Assembly: GCF_042665255.1 (NCBI RefSeq)
Contig: NZ_JBHTCD010000012.1
Source: Insolitispirillum peregrinum
Lineage (GTDB): Bacteria; Pseudomonadota; Alphaproteobacteria; Rhodospirillales; Rhodospirillaceae
Reading direction: 5' to 3' (one strand)
DNA: 64,000 bases
Each line of letters starts with the position of its first letter. Positions within the stretch are counted from its first letter, which is position 1. Shown one piece after another: positions 25,801-33,060 of the stretch. The position numbers and the translations under genes were made by a program. The notes under the pieces were generated by a model. The model saw nothing but the letters and a program-made list of their open reading frames with translations, was not told the DNA's origin and did not search any database.

Positions 25801-26291
25801 AGAACCTGTTGGTCCGTTGCCCCCGCCCGTTGCAGTCTGGCAAGCTCCGGATTGTTGGCGACAGCCTGTTGAGCCCGCCGTTTCTGTGCCAGGGCCCGTG
25901 TTTGTTCCGGGTCGGTCAGTGCAAATTCGAACGGCATGCCAATCTCTCTGGCATCCATCATCAACGACCGGGTGCTTGCCGGGGCGGCGATGTAGGCCGC
26001 TTCGATAGTCTGTTTGGCGGGATCAAGCGGGGTGGGCGCGGTTGGGACTGATGACGGGGCAGGTGACGGGGCCGGTGCGGTCGGTGTAGCCGGTGTGGCG
26101 GTCGGAGCTACGGACGGCGGGCGCGGCGAGGGGGCGGCAAGCCCGGGCTGCGGGGCAGCCGCGTCCCGGGGTGTCATGCCCTGCGCCGATGCATCCGGCA
26201 CTGCAGGCGAGGGGCGTTGTCCTGCTGGCACCGGTGGTTTGGCTGCGTCAGGTTTGGCCGCATCGGGTTGGGGCTGGAGGGGCAGAGTCAT
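22860..26291 (-). CDS. Large multidomain protein with phage-like core and polymorphic C-terminal tip (putative toxin)
   Basis: 1143 residues from ATG 26291 (GGGA nine bases upstream); the ATG at 26315 lies inside a terminator hairpin and is unlikely. Residues ~1-170 are Pro/Ala-rich and disordered. Residues ~185-460 hold amphipathic and hydrophobic helices (SAIPVGTSILLGAVGSPAAG, TRGALAVAATLAVMPVSLI) around GVDFSSPEAVNKLISDPK and LMAEARRVGLTRG, a pattern I associate with large phage internal-virion or polyvalent proteins. Residues ~465-640 are low-complexity Pro/Gln/Asp/Asn. Residues ~640-1080 are globular, followed by a tip of ~60 residues from GRDPDHLFTAYK to FPGQKQ. The tip is the part found as orphan copies downstream. 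No known toxin motif is visible; toxin function is inferred from the cassette arrangement. Confidence 0.7.
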   Translation of the reverse strand: MTLPLQPQPDAAKPDAAKPPVPAGQRPSPAVPDASAQGMTPRDAAAPQPGLAAPSPRPPSVAPTATPATPTAPAPSPAPSSVPTAPTPLDPAKQTIEAAYIAAPASTRSLMMDAREIGMPFEFALTDPEQTRALAQKRRAQQAVANNPELARLQRAGATDQQVLAWNTQPPGTTPPAKPPLPPVSKKQEEEVGFFEGMSNGFVRGYDNLSAAFHGMTAEFAIDSLRADQERGENSVINTGGTYLQHLVTTLYTKDELKEIARNHYAAAGRDMAHAASLPMSTSATQVATAMDKAFVEGDYSGVFGAIVSNPVGFMSLIAEGTAESAIPVGTSILLGAVGSPAAGLVVMTSMTAIQERYAGSLEYLQQQGVDFSSPEAVNKLISDPKLMAEARRVGLTRGALAVAATLAVMPVSLIKPLRKMAQTGLEHALSNLVGVGQDMASQYVTTGEVSRISSAFMGVGQNVATAAASHAVGAARGEKNPEGPRDASPQPDTPAESPPPAPGGSDGAGTGRNDNPPVPQGPERTSNGDQRADQNGPLHDTDTPIPEQTGEQSGEHTAAPQQAEASATPPPNEQTPPSPTNIDHATESKGSNDNDAGHNDNQQPSPLAHDEQTALPADQGAADRTPGTQKEQNDNHPLWNLQKYIRTYQEVLSKAEILDQRELMLEQIDGLRTLKPEEVRPFLDNTTALMPDITMSPGLQQTLLKIDGLNHDLITRSPADASGTRVLSYADTLELLHGAMAGMTDKDRGRLISQLFPDKSKKGPVGGAEMIHGLPSPPRPRMLSNGPALPRLSVSRAAKMLQQFRTLYDHYAARHGTDHQQTLASIPQEKIDALLGPNKSLVISDDGLKLLQDISGASRLSDARISEWQQATANAHLDLSPGFTSVPLRDALDLFRSLPPDQAETVLNHTFRLNGHDAFSKPTLNPPPSYWPDPNTPRAPKEHFLPPLPRLQKILASITDPAWRARAEPLLQWGHSLHRHLVPPEALKDRVVTGKDPANDSMTDAITGNPVELAKVASGFNDIETLIMVEDSVHNHPQVTKGIAKSMEYFENLKKSPSYDEAVEHDAPDISFNIPIEDVSMGRDPDHLFTAYKATEDNGVRGAEQVSVRGALMSGTYKVRFVNGELTLFPISLYPSFPGQKQ

Positions 26292-26302
26292 GGTGATATC
26301 CC

Positions 26303-26330
26303 AAAAAAAAACCACCCTGTGCGGGTGGTT
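26303..26330 (-). terminator. Terminator/attenuator immediately before the large gene
   Basis: On the minus strand AACCACCC-GCACA-GGGTGGTT is followed by a run of eight or nine T (26303-26311), a textbook rho-independent terminator. It sits between the stop of the 654-residue gene (26363) and the start of the large gene (26291), only ~12 bases before the start codon. Confidence 0.85.
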
Positions 26331-26362
26331 GCAAAATCATGGATATGGCTGGAGCGGGCTGT

Positions 26363-28327
26363 TTACCGTGCTGCATGCGGATCATGCGCCGGGCTGGCCT
26401 TGCGGATTTCCTGGCGGACGGTCAGAAAATCCGGCTCTTGCCCCGACTGACGCAGTCCATGCAGGATTTTCTGGATTGCTTCTATCGGCTTCCCCGTTAT
26501 TTTTTGGTAATACGAGGTTTCCCGTTGGCGATAAAACTGCCCCAGTTCGTGATAGGTCGGGGTGCGTTTGTATTCGTTTTTAAAGTCCTGCAAGGCCCAT
26601 CCGCTCAGCTGGACGGGAATTCCAGCCAACTGGGCAACGGTATTCACCGGATAAGGGGGCACTTCGGACAGCGGTTGAGAGGTCTGGTCCCGGTTGATCT
26701 CGGCGGCTTTTGTCTCGAACACCAGGCCGGAAAGTCCCTTTCTCAGTTCATCCCGGGTAACGGCTTTTTTCTCCTTGATCAAACGGTCGGTGATCATCAC
26801 CGCCTGCAGGGAAAGCGCGTCCAGGTCATGGGGCGAAAGTATTGCGCTGTTGCCCGCAGAAAAGGTGTCGCTCATATAGGCCAGTGCCTGCAGATGGCTT
26901 TGGGCTTTCATGGCGCGGTGGGGGTCGGTGCTGGCCGCGTCTGCACTGATGCTTTTGAAGAGGGTGCCCATTGCCGGCGAAAGAAACGGCATGTCTTCGT
27001 CAAGGATGCGCCGGGACAGTTCTGCAGGTGACATATGCGTCAGATGCGATGCCGCTGCGATGTCGGTTTCCTGGTTGCGCTGTCCACTGGTGATTTCCTG
27101 CAGGCGGATTGCGGCTGCCTTTGTGCGTGGTGACAATCCATTCCGGATGGCAGGCGGTAAGTTATCATAGGATTTGCCACCCTTGATCTCGCTCCAGGCC
27201 AGGGTGACATTTTGCGCGTATTGCTGACGAGCCTGCGCCTGTTCCTGGGCATACTTGTGGTTCAGGGTGTTGCGAAAGGTGACTTTGTCTTCTTCTGACA
27301 GGGCTTGATAGGCCGGGTCTCTCTCGGCACGAGCGTAGACCGCCTGCAGCGGGGGCAGGCCCAAATATTGATCCTGCGACTCGGGGCCTATGGCCTGATC
27401 CGGGGAGGGGGCTGTGGCGGTCGATTGGGGCGAGCCGTTGGCATTGGGCGTATTTGCAGGGACAGGGGGGGTGCGCCCTGCGTAAAGGGACCAATCCTGG
27501 AACATTGCAACGTACGGGGCCGAGACAGTCTGGATGGTCTGATCTGTTTTTGCGGTCTGGATCTGTCCCTCTGTTCTGGATTTTACGTCGGGGGAGATGA
27601 TGGTCTGGTGTTGCTTGAGGGTTTGTTCTGCGCCAGCGGTATCCCCTTTCCTCAACTGGTATTCCACACGCTTTCCGACCGCCATGCCGTACCAGTTTCT
27701 GGCGGCTTCTTCTGCCGTCATGCCGGGCTGAGGGTCGAGGAACACGGCATGGGCGGCCTCCGCACCGCCGCTATCCCAGGCAAGCTGACCAAGTCCGGGA
27801 ATGTCGGCTGTGACGGCATAGGTGTCCGCCATTTCGTTGGCAGCAGATCGTGATGTTTCCAGCCGCACGCTGTTCACTTGCTGGCGGCGGTGTGCGTCCA
27901 TCATTGAACTGGTGCTGAGGAGCGTGGTTTCCGTCGCGGAGTCAAACAGCCGCTGGGCCCGTCCTGATGGCAGGGAATCACGCAACCGCTGGCGCTCGTC
28001 GTTCAGCGACTTTTGAATCGTGTCATAGGATTCGACAGCCCCTTTGCCGTATTGCCCCAGGTATCCGGTGCTGCCTTCTTCTCCGGTGCCGTTCAGCTGT
28101 TCCCGTGCAAAGCGGTCAAACGAGGTCATGCTTTCCTTTACGGTATCGCGCTCCATGACCTGGCTGATGTCGTCGAGGTTTTTGGACACTTTGGTCAGGC
28201 TTTCGCCCATCGCCTCCATGGCCCGGCCTCCGCTGTCAAAAGCACCGGAGGGAACCCGTATTTGTTGATATGCCGCCGGGACAAAGCCGGAGCCAGCCTG
28301 TGGAACACGCATGGGAAGTTTGATCAT
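26363..28327 (-). CDS. Phage internal (ejection) protein-like protein
   Basis: 654 residues with AGGAG upstream of ATG 28327. Predicted to be almost wholly alpha-helical, without signal peptide. Residues ~70-160 follow the pattern of internal/ejection proteins of podoviruses: SMTSFDRFAREQLNG, GYLGQYGKGAVESYDT, an ERQRLRDSLPSGRAQRLFDS helix, then MMDAHRRQQVNSVRLETSRS. Residues ~285-315 are a Pro/Ser-rich linker. The C-terminal third is helical again (DRLIKEKKAVTRDELRKGL). No other virion gene (terminase, portal, capsid, tail) is in the window, so it is not a prophage as such. With the large gene downstream it may form a phage-derived carrier or delivery pair. Assignment rests on pattern recognition only. 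Confidence 0.6.
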   Translation of the reverse strand: MIKLPMRVPQAGSGFVPAAYQQIRVPSGAFDSGGRAMEAMGESLTKVSKNLDDISQVMERDTVKESMTSFDRFAREQLNGTGEEGSTGYLGQYGKGAVESYDTIQKSLNDERQRLRDSLPSGRAQRLFDSATETTLLSTSSMMDAHRRQQVNSVRLETSRSAANEMADTYAVTADIPGLGQLAWDSGGAEAAHAVFLDPQPGMTAEEAARNWYGMAVGKRVEYQLRKGDTAGAEQTLKQHQTIISPDVKSRTEGQIQTAKTDQTIQTVSAPYVAMFQDWSLYAGRTPPVPANTPNANGSPQSTATAPSPDQAIGPESQDQYLGLPPLQAVYARAERDPAYQALSEEDKVTFRNTLNHKYAQEQAQARQQYAQNVTLAWSEIKGGKSYDNLPPAIRNGLSPRTKAAAIRLQEITSGQRNQETDIAAASHLTHMSPAELSRRILDEDMPFLSPAMGTLFKSISADAASTDPHRAMKAQSHLQALAYMSDTFSAGNSAILSPHDLDALSLQAVMITDRLIKEKKAVTRDELRKGLSGLVFETKAAEINRDQTSQPLSEVPPYPVNTVAQLAGIPVQLSGWALQDFKNEYKRTPTYHELGQFYRQRETSYYQKITGKPIEAIQKILHGLRQSGQEPDFLTVRQEIRKASPAHDPHAAR

Positions 28328-28720
28328 TACAAATCTCCTGTCGGGATTGGGGTGGTGTCAGACAACACACATGCCAAAGCCCTGCCGAAGGACGGAGGCC
28401 TGCGGGCAATGCTGTCGGGAAATCGCGGATGGTTGTTGGGGGCATGGGCAATAAGAAAAGCCCCCCATTCAGGAATGGGAGGCTTTTCGCTGGACGGAGA
28501 ACCAACGTATCAAATGAGCACATTCCATGAACGTATCTGTCAAACTGATTTTCGATCCCCATAGTTGTGGATGGCGGTGGCGGAGTGATCGACGTGCGAG
28601 CACTGTTTCCCAAAGCGCGACAATCTTTTTCGCACAACAGGGATTATCAGTCGGGCGGGAAAGCCCTACCGTAGGGCCATACAGCGTTCCCCACCTTCTC
28701 CCAGCCAAAGGATCTTCCCC
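28328..28720. other. Intergenic region upstream of the phage-like gene
   Basis: 393 bp between divergent genes. It holds the minus-strand terminator-like hairpin at 28451-28487 and a short perfect hairpin GCCCTA-CCG-TAGGGC near 28662-28676 before the FMN reductase gene. Promoters for both directions must lie here but no clear -35/-10 pair stands out. This is also the likely right-hand boundary of the inserted island; I could not find a tRNA or direct repeat. Confidence 0.5.
28451..28487 (-). terminator. Phage-style bidirectional terminator
   Basis: AAAAGCC (28456-28462) and CCCATTC (28464-28470) pair with GAATGGG (28473-28479) and GGCTTTT (28481-28487), with one bulge mismatch. The minus-strand exit reads CTTTTCTTATT. 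No minus-strand gene precedes it in the window, so it looks like a leftover from a former upstream phage-type gene. Confidence 0.65.
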
Positions 28721-29254
28721 ATGTCTCTCCCCCGCGTCCTTGCCATCTCGGGCAGCCTGCGTTCCGGTTCCTTCAGCACCACCATCCTGACCTCGCTGGC
28801 ATCTGCCCTGAACGGTCAGGCCGATGTGCAGGTGATGACCCTGGGCGACGTGCCGCTGTACAATCAGGACATCGACACCGACACCCCGCCGGCTGGTGTG
28901 GCCGCCCTGCGCGCTGCCATCAAGGCCGCCGATCTGGTGGTGATTGCCTCGCCGGAATTCAACTACGCCATTCCGGGCGTGCTGAAGAACGCCCTCGACT
29001 GGGCCTCGCGTCCCTACGGCCAGTCGGCCTTTGGTGGCAAGAAGACCCTGTTCCTGACCTCGTCGGTGGCCTTCACCGGTGGCGTGCGTGTGCAGGCCCA
29101 ACTGCGTGAAATCCTGATCGCCATCGGTGCCAACGTGGTGGCCGGTCCGGAACTGGTGCTGGGCAGCATCCACGAAAAGATCGCCGACGGCGCGGTGGCT
29201 GACGACGTGCTGGCCTTCCCGCTGGGCGCGGTGAAGGGTGCGCTGGGCCTGTAA
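28721..29254 (+). CDS. NAD(P)H-dependent FMN reductase
   Basis: 177 residues with a flavodoxin-like fold. The FMN phosphate loop is ISGSLRSGSFST near residue 8, and the ASPEFNYAIPGVLKNALDW stretch near 82 is the hallmark of the NADPH:FMN reductase family (ArsH/ChrR/SsuE relatives). It should reduce FMN or quinone-type substrates in the cytoplasm using NAD(P)H. The gene stands alone, with its own terminator downstream. It may protect against oxidative or metal stress as ChrR-like proteins do, but the substrate cannot be read from sequence. Confidence 0.9.
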   Translation: MSLPRVLAISGSLRSGSFSTTILTSLASALNGQADVQVMTLGDVPLYNQDIDTDTPPAGVAALRAAIKAADLVVIASPEFNYAIPGVLKNALDWASRPYGQSAFGGKKTLFLTSSVAFTGGVRVQAQLREILIAIGANVVAGPELVLGSIHEKIADGAVADDVLAFPLGAVKGALGL

Positions 29255-29281
29255 TCAGGACCAATACTTGCTGCTTTCGAC

Positions 29282-29321
29282 AACAGGCATCCGGTCAACA
29301 GACCGGGTGCCTGTTGTTTTT
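29282..29321 (+). terminator. Rho-independent terminator after FMN reductase gene
   Basis: AACAGGCATCCGGTC (29282-29296), loop AACA, GACCGGGTGCCTGTT (29301-29315), followed by GTTTTTGTT. One mismatch in a 15-bp stem. It separates the reductase gene from hupR. Confidence 0.85.
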
Positions 29322-29390
29322 GTTGGGGGAACGATTGCTCCTGCGCCATACTGCCTGCGGTGGACGGGAGGCGGAAGGACAGGGCCAGCG

Positions 29391-30860
29391 ATGACCGATC
29401 AGGCGATTGTTCTGGTGATCGACGACGAGCCGCGATCGTTGCAAACATTGCGGCGGGTGCTGGGGGATGACTTTATCGTCCTGACCGCCGCCGGAGCCGA
29501 CGAGGCCGAGGCCATTCTGGCGCAGGAAATGCCGGCGGTGATCCTGTGCGACCAGCGGATGCCGGGCCTGAGCGGGGTCGAGTTCCTGCAACGGGTGCGC
29601 GAGCACTGGCCGGAGCCGGTGCGGATGATCCTGTCCGGCTATACCGACTCCGATGACATTCTGGCGGCGATCAACGATGCCGGGATTTACCGCTTCATCG
29701 CCAAGCCATGGGACCCGGACGAGCTGCTGGAAGCGGTGCGGGCGGCGGTCCATCTCTACCACCTGCAACGGCAGAACCACGCCATCAGCGTCGAAATGAA
29801 GGTCTCTGCCAGCCAGCTCGAAAAGGTGGTGGCGGAAAAGCGCAGCCGGGTGCGGGCGCTGTTTGGCTTTGACAGCATCGTCCATGCGGCGGGCAGTCCG
29901 GTGGCCGAGGCCATCGCGCTGGCGCGGCGGGTGGCCGACTATGACCTGTCGGTGCTGATCACCGGCGAGTCCGGCACCGGCAAGGAATTGCTGGCGCGCG
30001 CGATCCACTACAACAGCCCGCGTGCCGAAGGCTCGTTCGTGATGGAAAACTGCGGGGCCTTGCCGGACCAGCTGCTGGAAAGCGAGCTGTTCGGCTGTAA
30101 AAAGGGTGCCTTTACCGGCGCTTACGAGGACCGGATCGGGCTGTTTGAACAGGCCAGCGGCGGCACCATCTTTCTTGATGAAATCGGCGAAACCAGCCCG
30201 GCGTTTCAGGTCAAGCTGTTGCGGGTGTTGCAGGAAGGCGAAATCCGGCCCCTGGGGGCGCGGCTGACCCGGCGGGTGGATGTGCGGGTGGTGGCGGCGA
30301 CCAATCGCGATCTGGAAGAAGACGTCCGCGCCGGGCGGTTCCGGCAGGACCTGTATTATCGGCTGGCCGGGTTCCCGATTCACCTGTGCCCGCTGCGTGA
30401 CCGGCCCGGCGATATCCCGTTGCTGGCCGAAATGCTGCTGGGCGAGGCGATGCAGCGCCTGAACAAGCCGGTCCACGATTTCCACCCCGAGGCTCTGGCG
30501 GTGCTGCGCGCCTATTCGTGGCCGGGCAACATCCGCGAACTGCGCAACGAGGTCCAACGGATGGTGGCACTGGCGGAAAGCGAGACACTGGGCCGCGTGG
30601 TGATGTCGCCGCGCATTCTGCGGGCGGTGGCCGGGCAGTCGTTGCAAGGGGCCCAGCCCGCCACCAGCCTGCGCGAACAGGTCGAGGCGCTGGAGGAACG
30701 GATCGTGCGGGCGGCCTTGCTGCGCCACCATGGCAACATCTCGCGAGTGGCTGACGAACTGGGGCTGTCGCGGGTCGGCCTGCGGGGGAAGATGGCGCGC
30801 TATCGTCTGGGACGTTCTGCCGATCTGGTCGGCTGTGACAGCGGGGACGATGACGGATGA
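29391..30860 (+). CDS. hupR: Hydrogenase response regulator HupR/HoxA (NtrC family)
   Basis: 489 residues from ATG 29391 (AAGGA upstream); the longer open frame starts before the terminator. A receiver domain (VLVIDDEPRSLQ, phospho-acceptor in VILCDQRMPGLSG, AKPWDPDEL) is followed by an AAA+ domain with GESGTGKELLARAIH, an intact GAFTGA loop (KGAFTGAYEDR), FLDEIGETS and SWPGNIRELRN, then a Fis-type helix-turn-helix (GNISRVADELGLSRVGLRGK). An intact GAFTGA loop indicates that it can activate sigma-54 RNA polymerase. Its overlap with hupT (ATGA) and the CDQRMPGLSGVEFL style of receiver identify it as the hydrogenase regulator. Likely targets are the hydrogenase structural genes elsewhere and the hup-hyp operon at 13 kb. 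Confidence 0.88.
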   Translation: MTDQAIVLVIDDEPRSLQTLRRVLGDDFIVLTAAGADEAEAILAQEMPAVILCDQRMPGLSGVEFLQRVREHWPEPVRMILSGYTDSDDILAAINDAGIYRFIAKPWDPDELLEAVRAAVHLYHLQRQNHAISVEMKVSASQLEKVVAEKRSRVRALFGFDSIVHAAGSPVAEAIALARRVADYDLSVLITGESGTGKELLARAIHYNSPRAEGSFVMENCGALPDQLLESELFGCKKGAFTGAYEDRIGLFEQASGGTIFLDEIGETSPAFQVKLLRVLQEGEIRPLGARLTRRVDVRVVAATNRDLEEDVRAGRFRQDLYYRLAGFPIHLCPLRDRPGDIPLLAEMLLGEAMQRLNKPVHDFHPEALAVLRAYSWPGNIRELRNEVQRMVALAESETLGRVVMSPRILRAVAGQSLQGAQPATSLREQVEALEERIVRAALLRHHGNISRVADELGLSRVGLRGKMARYRLGRSADLVGCDSGDDDG

Positions 30861-32245
30861 GCAGGCCGCCGTCTTTGCGCGACAAGGTTGGGGTGGTGCC
30901 AGAGGTGGCGCTGGAACTGGGCCATCTGCAAGAACAGGTGTGGGTCGAAGTCATCCAGAAAATGGAACAGGTCTATTCCGACCTGATCCGTTATGAAATC
31001 GGGCTGGAAGAAAAGAATGCCCGGCTGGAGGAAGCCCAGGCCTTCATCACCTCGGTGCTGTCGTCAATGTCCGACGTGCTGATCGTCTGCGGTCTGGATG
31101 GCCATGTGCAGCAGGTCAATCAGGCAGTGCTGGAGATGACCGGGCTGGAGGCCGGGGCATTGGTCGGGCGGCCGCTGGAAGACCTGTTGGTCGAAGGCAG
31201 CCGGGGGGCACTGGCCGAATTCTCCACCCGCCCGTCAACGGCGGTCCTGCGCGAATGCGAGGTGCGGCTGCTGTGCGCCGATGGCGGAGCGTCGGACGTG
31301 GTGGCGATGAACTGTTCGCTGCGTCTGGACCATCGCGGCCGCCCGGAAGGCACGGTGTTGATTGGCCGACCGGTGGGAGAACTGCGCCGGGCCTATGCCG
31401 GGCTGGCGCAGGCGCACGCCGACCTGAAACAGGCGCAGCAAACGCTGATCCAGCAGGAAAAGATGGCCTCGCTGGGGCGGTTGGTGGCCGGGGTGGCGCA
31501 CGAACTGAACAATCCGATTTCCTTCGTCAACGGCAACGTCCACACCCTGAAAAAGTACATGGCACGGATCAGTCAGTATCTGGATGCGGTCGGGCGGGAT
31601 GACCCGCAAACCTGTGCTGCCTTGCGCCGCACCCTGCGGCTGGATGCCATTCTGGCCGATGTGCCGGAGCTGATCGAAGGCACGCTGGAAGGAGCCGAGC
31701 GGGTGACCGACATTGTGCGATCCTTGCGGCGGCTGTCGTTTGCCCAGCCCGGTGCCTCCGAAGTCTTTGATCTGGCCGAGGTGGTGCAGACCGCCCTGCA
31801 ATGGACCCTGAAAGGAACCCTGAAAGGAGCGGCGGTGATGCCATCCCTGCATGTGGAGCTGGCGACCGGGCTGTTTGTGCGCGGGCAGGCCGGGCAAATG
31901 CATCAGGTGATGACCAATCTGGTTCATAACGCGCTGGATGCTCTGGAGGGTTGCGGCGATCCCGTTCTTGATATTGTTGGTGGTCATGTGGATGATCCGG
32001 GCCTTTCCCCACCCTGTCGGGTACGGGTGACGGTGCGGGACAATGGTGCCGGCATTCAGCCCGAGCATTTGCTGCGGGTCTTTGACCCGTTTTTCACCAC
32101 CAAGCCGGTCGGGCGTGGCACCGGTCTGGGGCTGTGGATCAGCTATGGCCTGGTGCGGGATTTCGGCGGTTCACTGACCGTTGGCAACCATGCCGCAGGC
32201 GGGGCGATCTTTACGATTGATCTGCCTGCGGTGAACAACCCCTGA
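30857..32245 (+). CDS. hupT: Hydrogenase sensor histidine kinase HupT/HoxJ
   Basis: 462 residues. An N-terminal helical region (LEEKNARLEEAQAFI) leads to a PAS domain (about 58-185; SSMSDVLIVCGLDGHVQQVN), a dimerisation/phospho-acceptor helix with LVAGVAHELNNPISFVNGNV near residue 213, and a HATPase domain (MTNLVHNALDAL, DNGAGIQPEHLLRVFDPFFT, GRGTGLGLWIS). No membrane segment, as expected for HupT, which in relatives receives the H2 signal from the regulatory hydrogenase HupUV. hupUV is not in the window. It phosphorylates HupR encoded immediately upstream. Confidence 0.88.
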   Translation: MSRPPSLRDKVGVVPEVALELGHLQEQVWVEVIQKMEQVYSDLIRYEIGLEEKNARLEEAQAFITSVLSSMSDVLIVCGLDGHVQQVNQAVLEMTGLEAGALVGRPLEDLLVEGSRGALAEFSTRPSTAVLRECEVRLLCADGGASDVVAMNCSLRLDHRGRPEGTVLIGRPVGELRRAYAGLAQAHADLKQAQQTLIQQEKMASLGRLVAGVAHELNNPISFVNGNVHTLKKYMARISQYLDAVGRDDPQTCAALRRTLRLDAILADVPELIEGTLEGAERVTDIVRSLRRLSFAQPGASEVFDLAEVVQTALQWTLKGTLKGAAVMPSLHVELATGLFVRGQAGQMHQVMTNLVHNALDALEGCGDPVLDIVGGHVDDPGLSPPCRVRVTVRDNGAGIQPEHLLRVFDPFFTTKPVGRGTGLGLWISYGLVRDFGGSLTVGNHAAGGAIFTIDLPAVNNP

Positions 32246-32447
32246 AAGATGTGTTCATTCTGAGCAGCTTGTGCGGTCTGTGGCTGCTGTTTGCTACCCG
32301 GCCCGGTTGAGCATTCTCATCTCGCACATGCGATTGTGCTTTGCAATATTTTTGCCAACTCCAACTCCGCCCTGTCATCCGATACAGGCCGACTCTGCGA
32401 CCTGATTCGGCCTTTTGGCCGACGGGCAGGGGATTCTGGTGGAAAAA

Positions 32448-32483
32448 CCACCCCTTGGGGTAGGGGTGGAGAGTTGTTTTTTT
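32448..32483 (+). terminator. Terminator after hupT
   Basis: CCACCCC (32448-32454) and GGGGTGG (32463-32469) form the stem, followed by AGAGTTGTTTTTTT. It ends the hupR-hupT transcript. Confidence 0.8.
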
Positions 32484-32751
32484 GCGTAAAGCGCTTTGCA
32501 CGGATAAGGATATTTCACGCCACCGGCAAGGGGGTAAAGAACGCTGAAACCTTAGTGTTTATGCGGTGTTCGGGTGGGGGTTGACACGATTTTTGGCAGT
32601 TTTACTGGCATTACCCGAGTTTTTCCATAGGGGAAAATTAGCTCTTTGACATTTATTTTCGCTAGATTTTCCGGTCAGGTGAGATATTGTCTCAATGCAT
32701 AACAGCCATTCCAATGGCGCATAATGACAACCAGGCCCTAAGGGAGGGTGT
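32484..32751 (+). promoter_or_regulatory. Promoter region of the DUF485-actP operon
   Basis: About 270 bp, AT-rich after 32580. TTGACA occurs at 32581-32586 and again at 32646-32651; neither has a good -10 at the right distance, so the start point is uncertain. AGGGAGGG just before 32752 is a strong ribosome-binding site. I see no gene between 32246 and 32751. Confidence 0.4.
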
Positions 32752-33060
32752 ATGACCAACCAAATCCACGAGCGGATTAAAGCCAATCCGAAATTCCAGG
32801 AGCTGTGTGCCAAGCGCAGCAGCTTTGCCTGGACCCTGTCAGCCGTGATGTTGATTGCGTACTACGCGTTCGTTGCCGTGATTGCCTTCTTCCCGGCTTC
32901 CCTCGGGACCCCGGTGTCCGAAGGCGCCATCACCTCGGTCGGTATCTATGTCGGTCTGGCGCTGATCATTCTGTCGTTCATCCTGACGGGCATCTATGTC
33001 CAGAAGGCCAACGGCGAATTCGACGCCCTGAACAAAGAAATCCTGGACGAGGTGAAGTGA
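32752..33060 (+). CDS. DUF485 inner-membrane protein (YjcH-like)
   Basis: 102 residues with two membrane helices (about 23-45, SAVMLIAYYAFVAVIAFFP, and 57-80, YVGLALIILSFILTGIYV) and a C-terminal YVQKANGEFDAL segment typical of DUF485. The family is found almost always directly before acetate symporters of the ActP type, and here the stop overlaps the actP start (TGATG). An accessory or assembly role for ActP is assumed in the family; no enzymatic motif is present. A strong AGGGAGGG ribosome-binding site precedes it. Confidence 0.92.
   Translation: MTNQIHERIKANPKFQELCAKRSSFAWTLSAVMLIAYYAFVAVIAFFPASLGTPVSEGAITSVGIYVGLALIILSFILTGIYVQKANGEFDALNKEILDEVK

Noticed and set aside
18464..28720. Complete prophage
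   Set aside because: Only two phage-like proteins are present; no integrase, terminase, portal, capsid, tail or lysis genes and no attachment-site repeats found.
28550..28720. tRNA or attachment site at the island edge
   Set aside because: The hairpin GCCCTACCGTAGGGC is too short and no cloverleaf could be drawn; no matching repeat near 18.45 kb.
32291..32584. 97-codon plus-strand frame after hupT
   Set aside because: Crosses a strong terminator and has no ribosome-binding site or domain.
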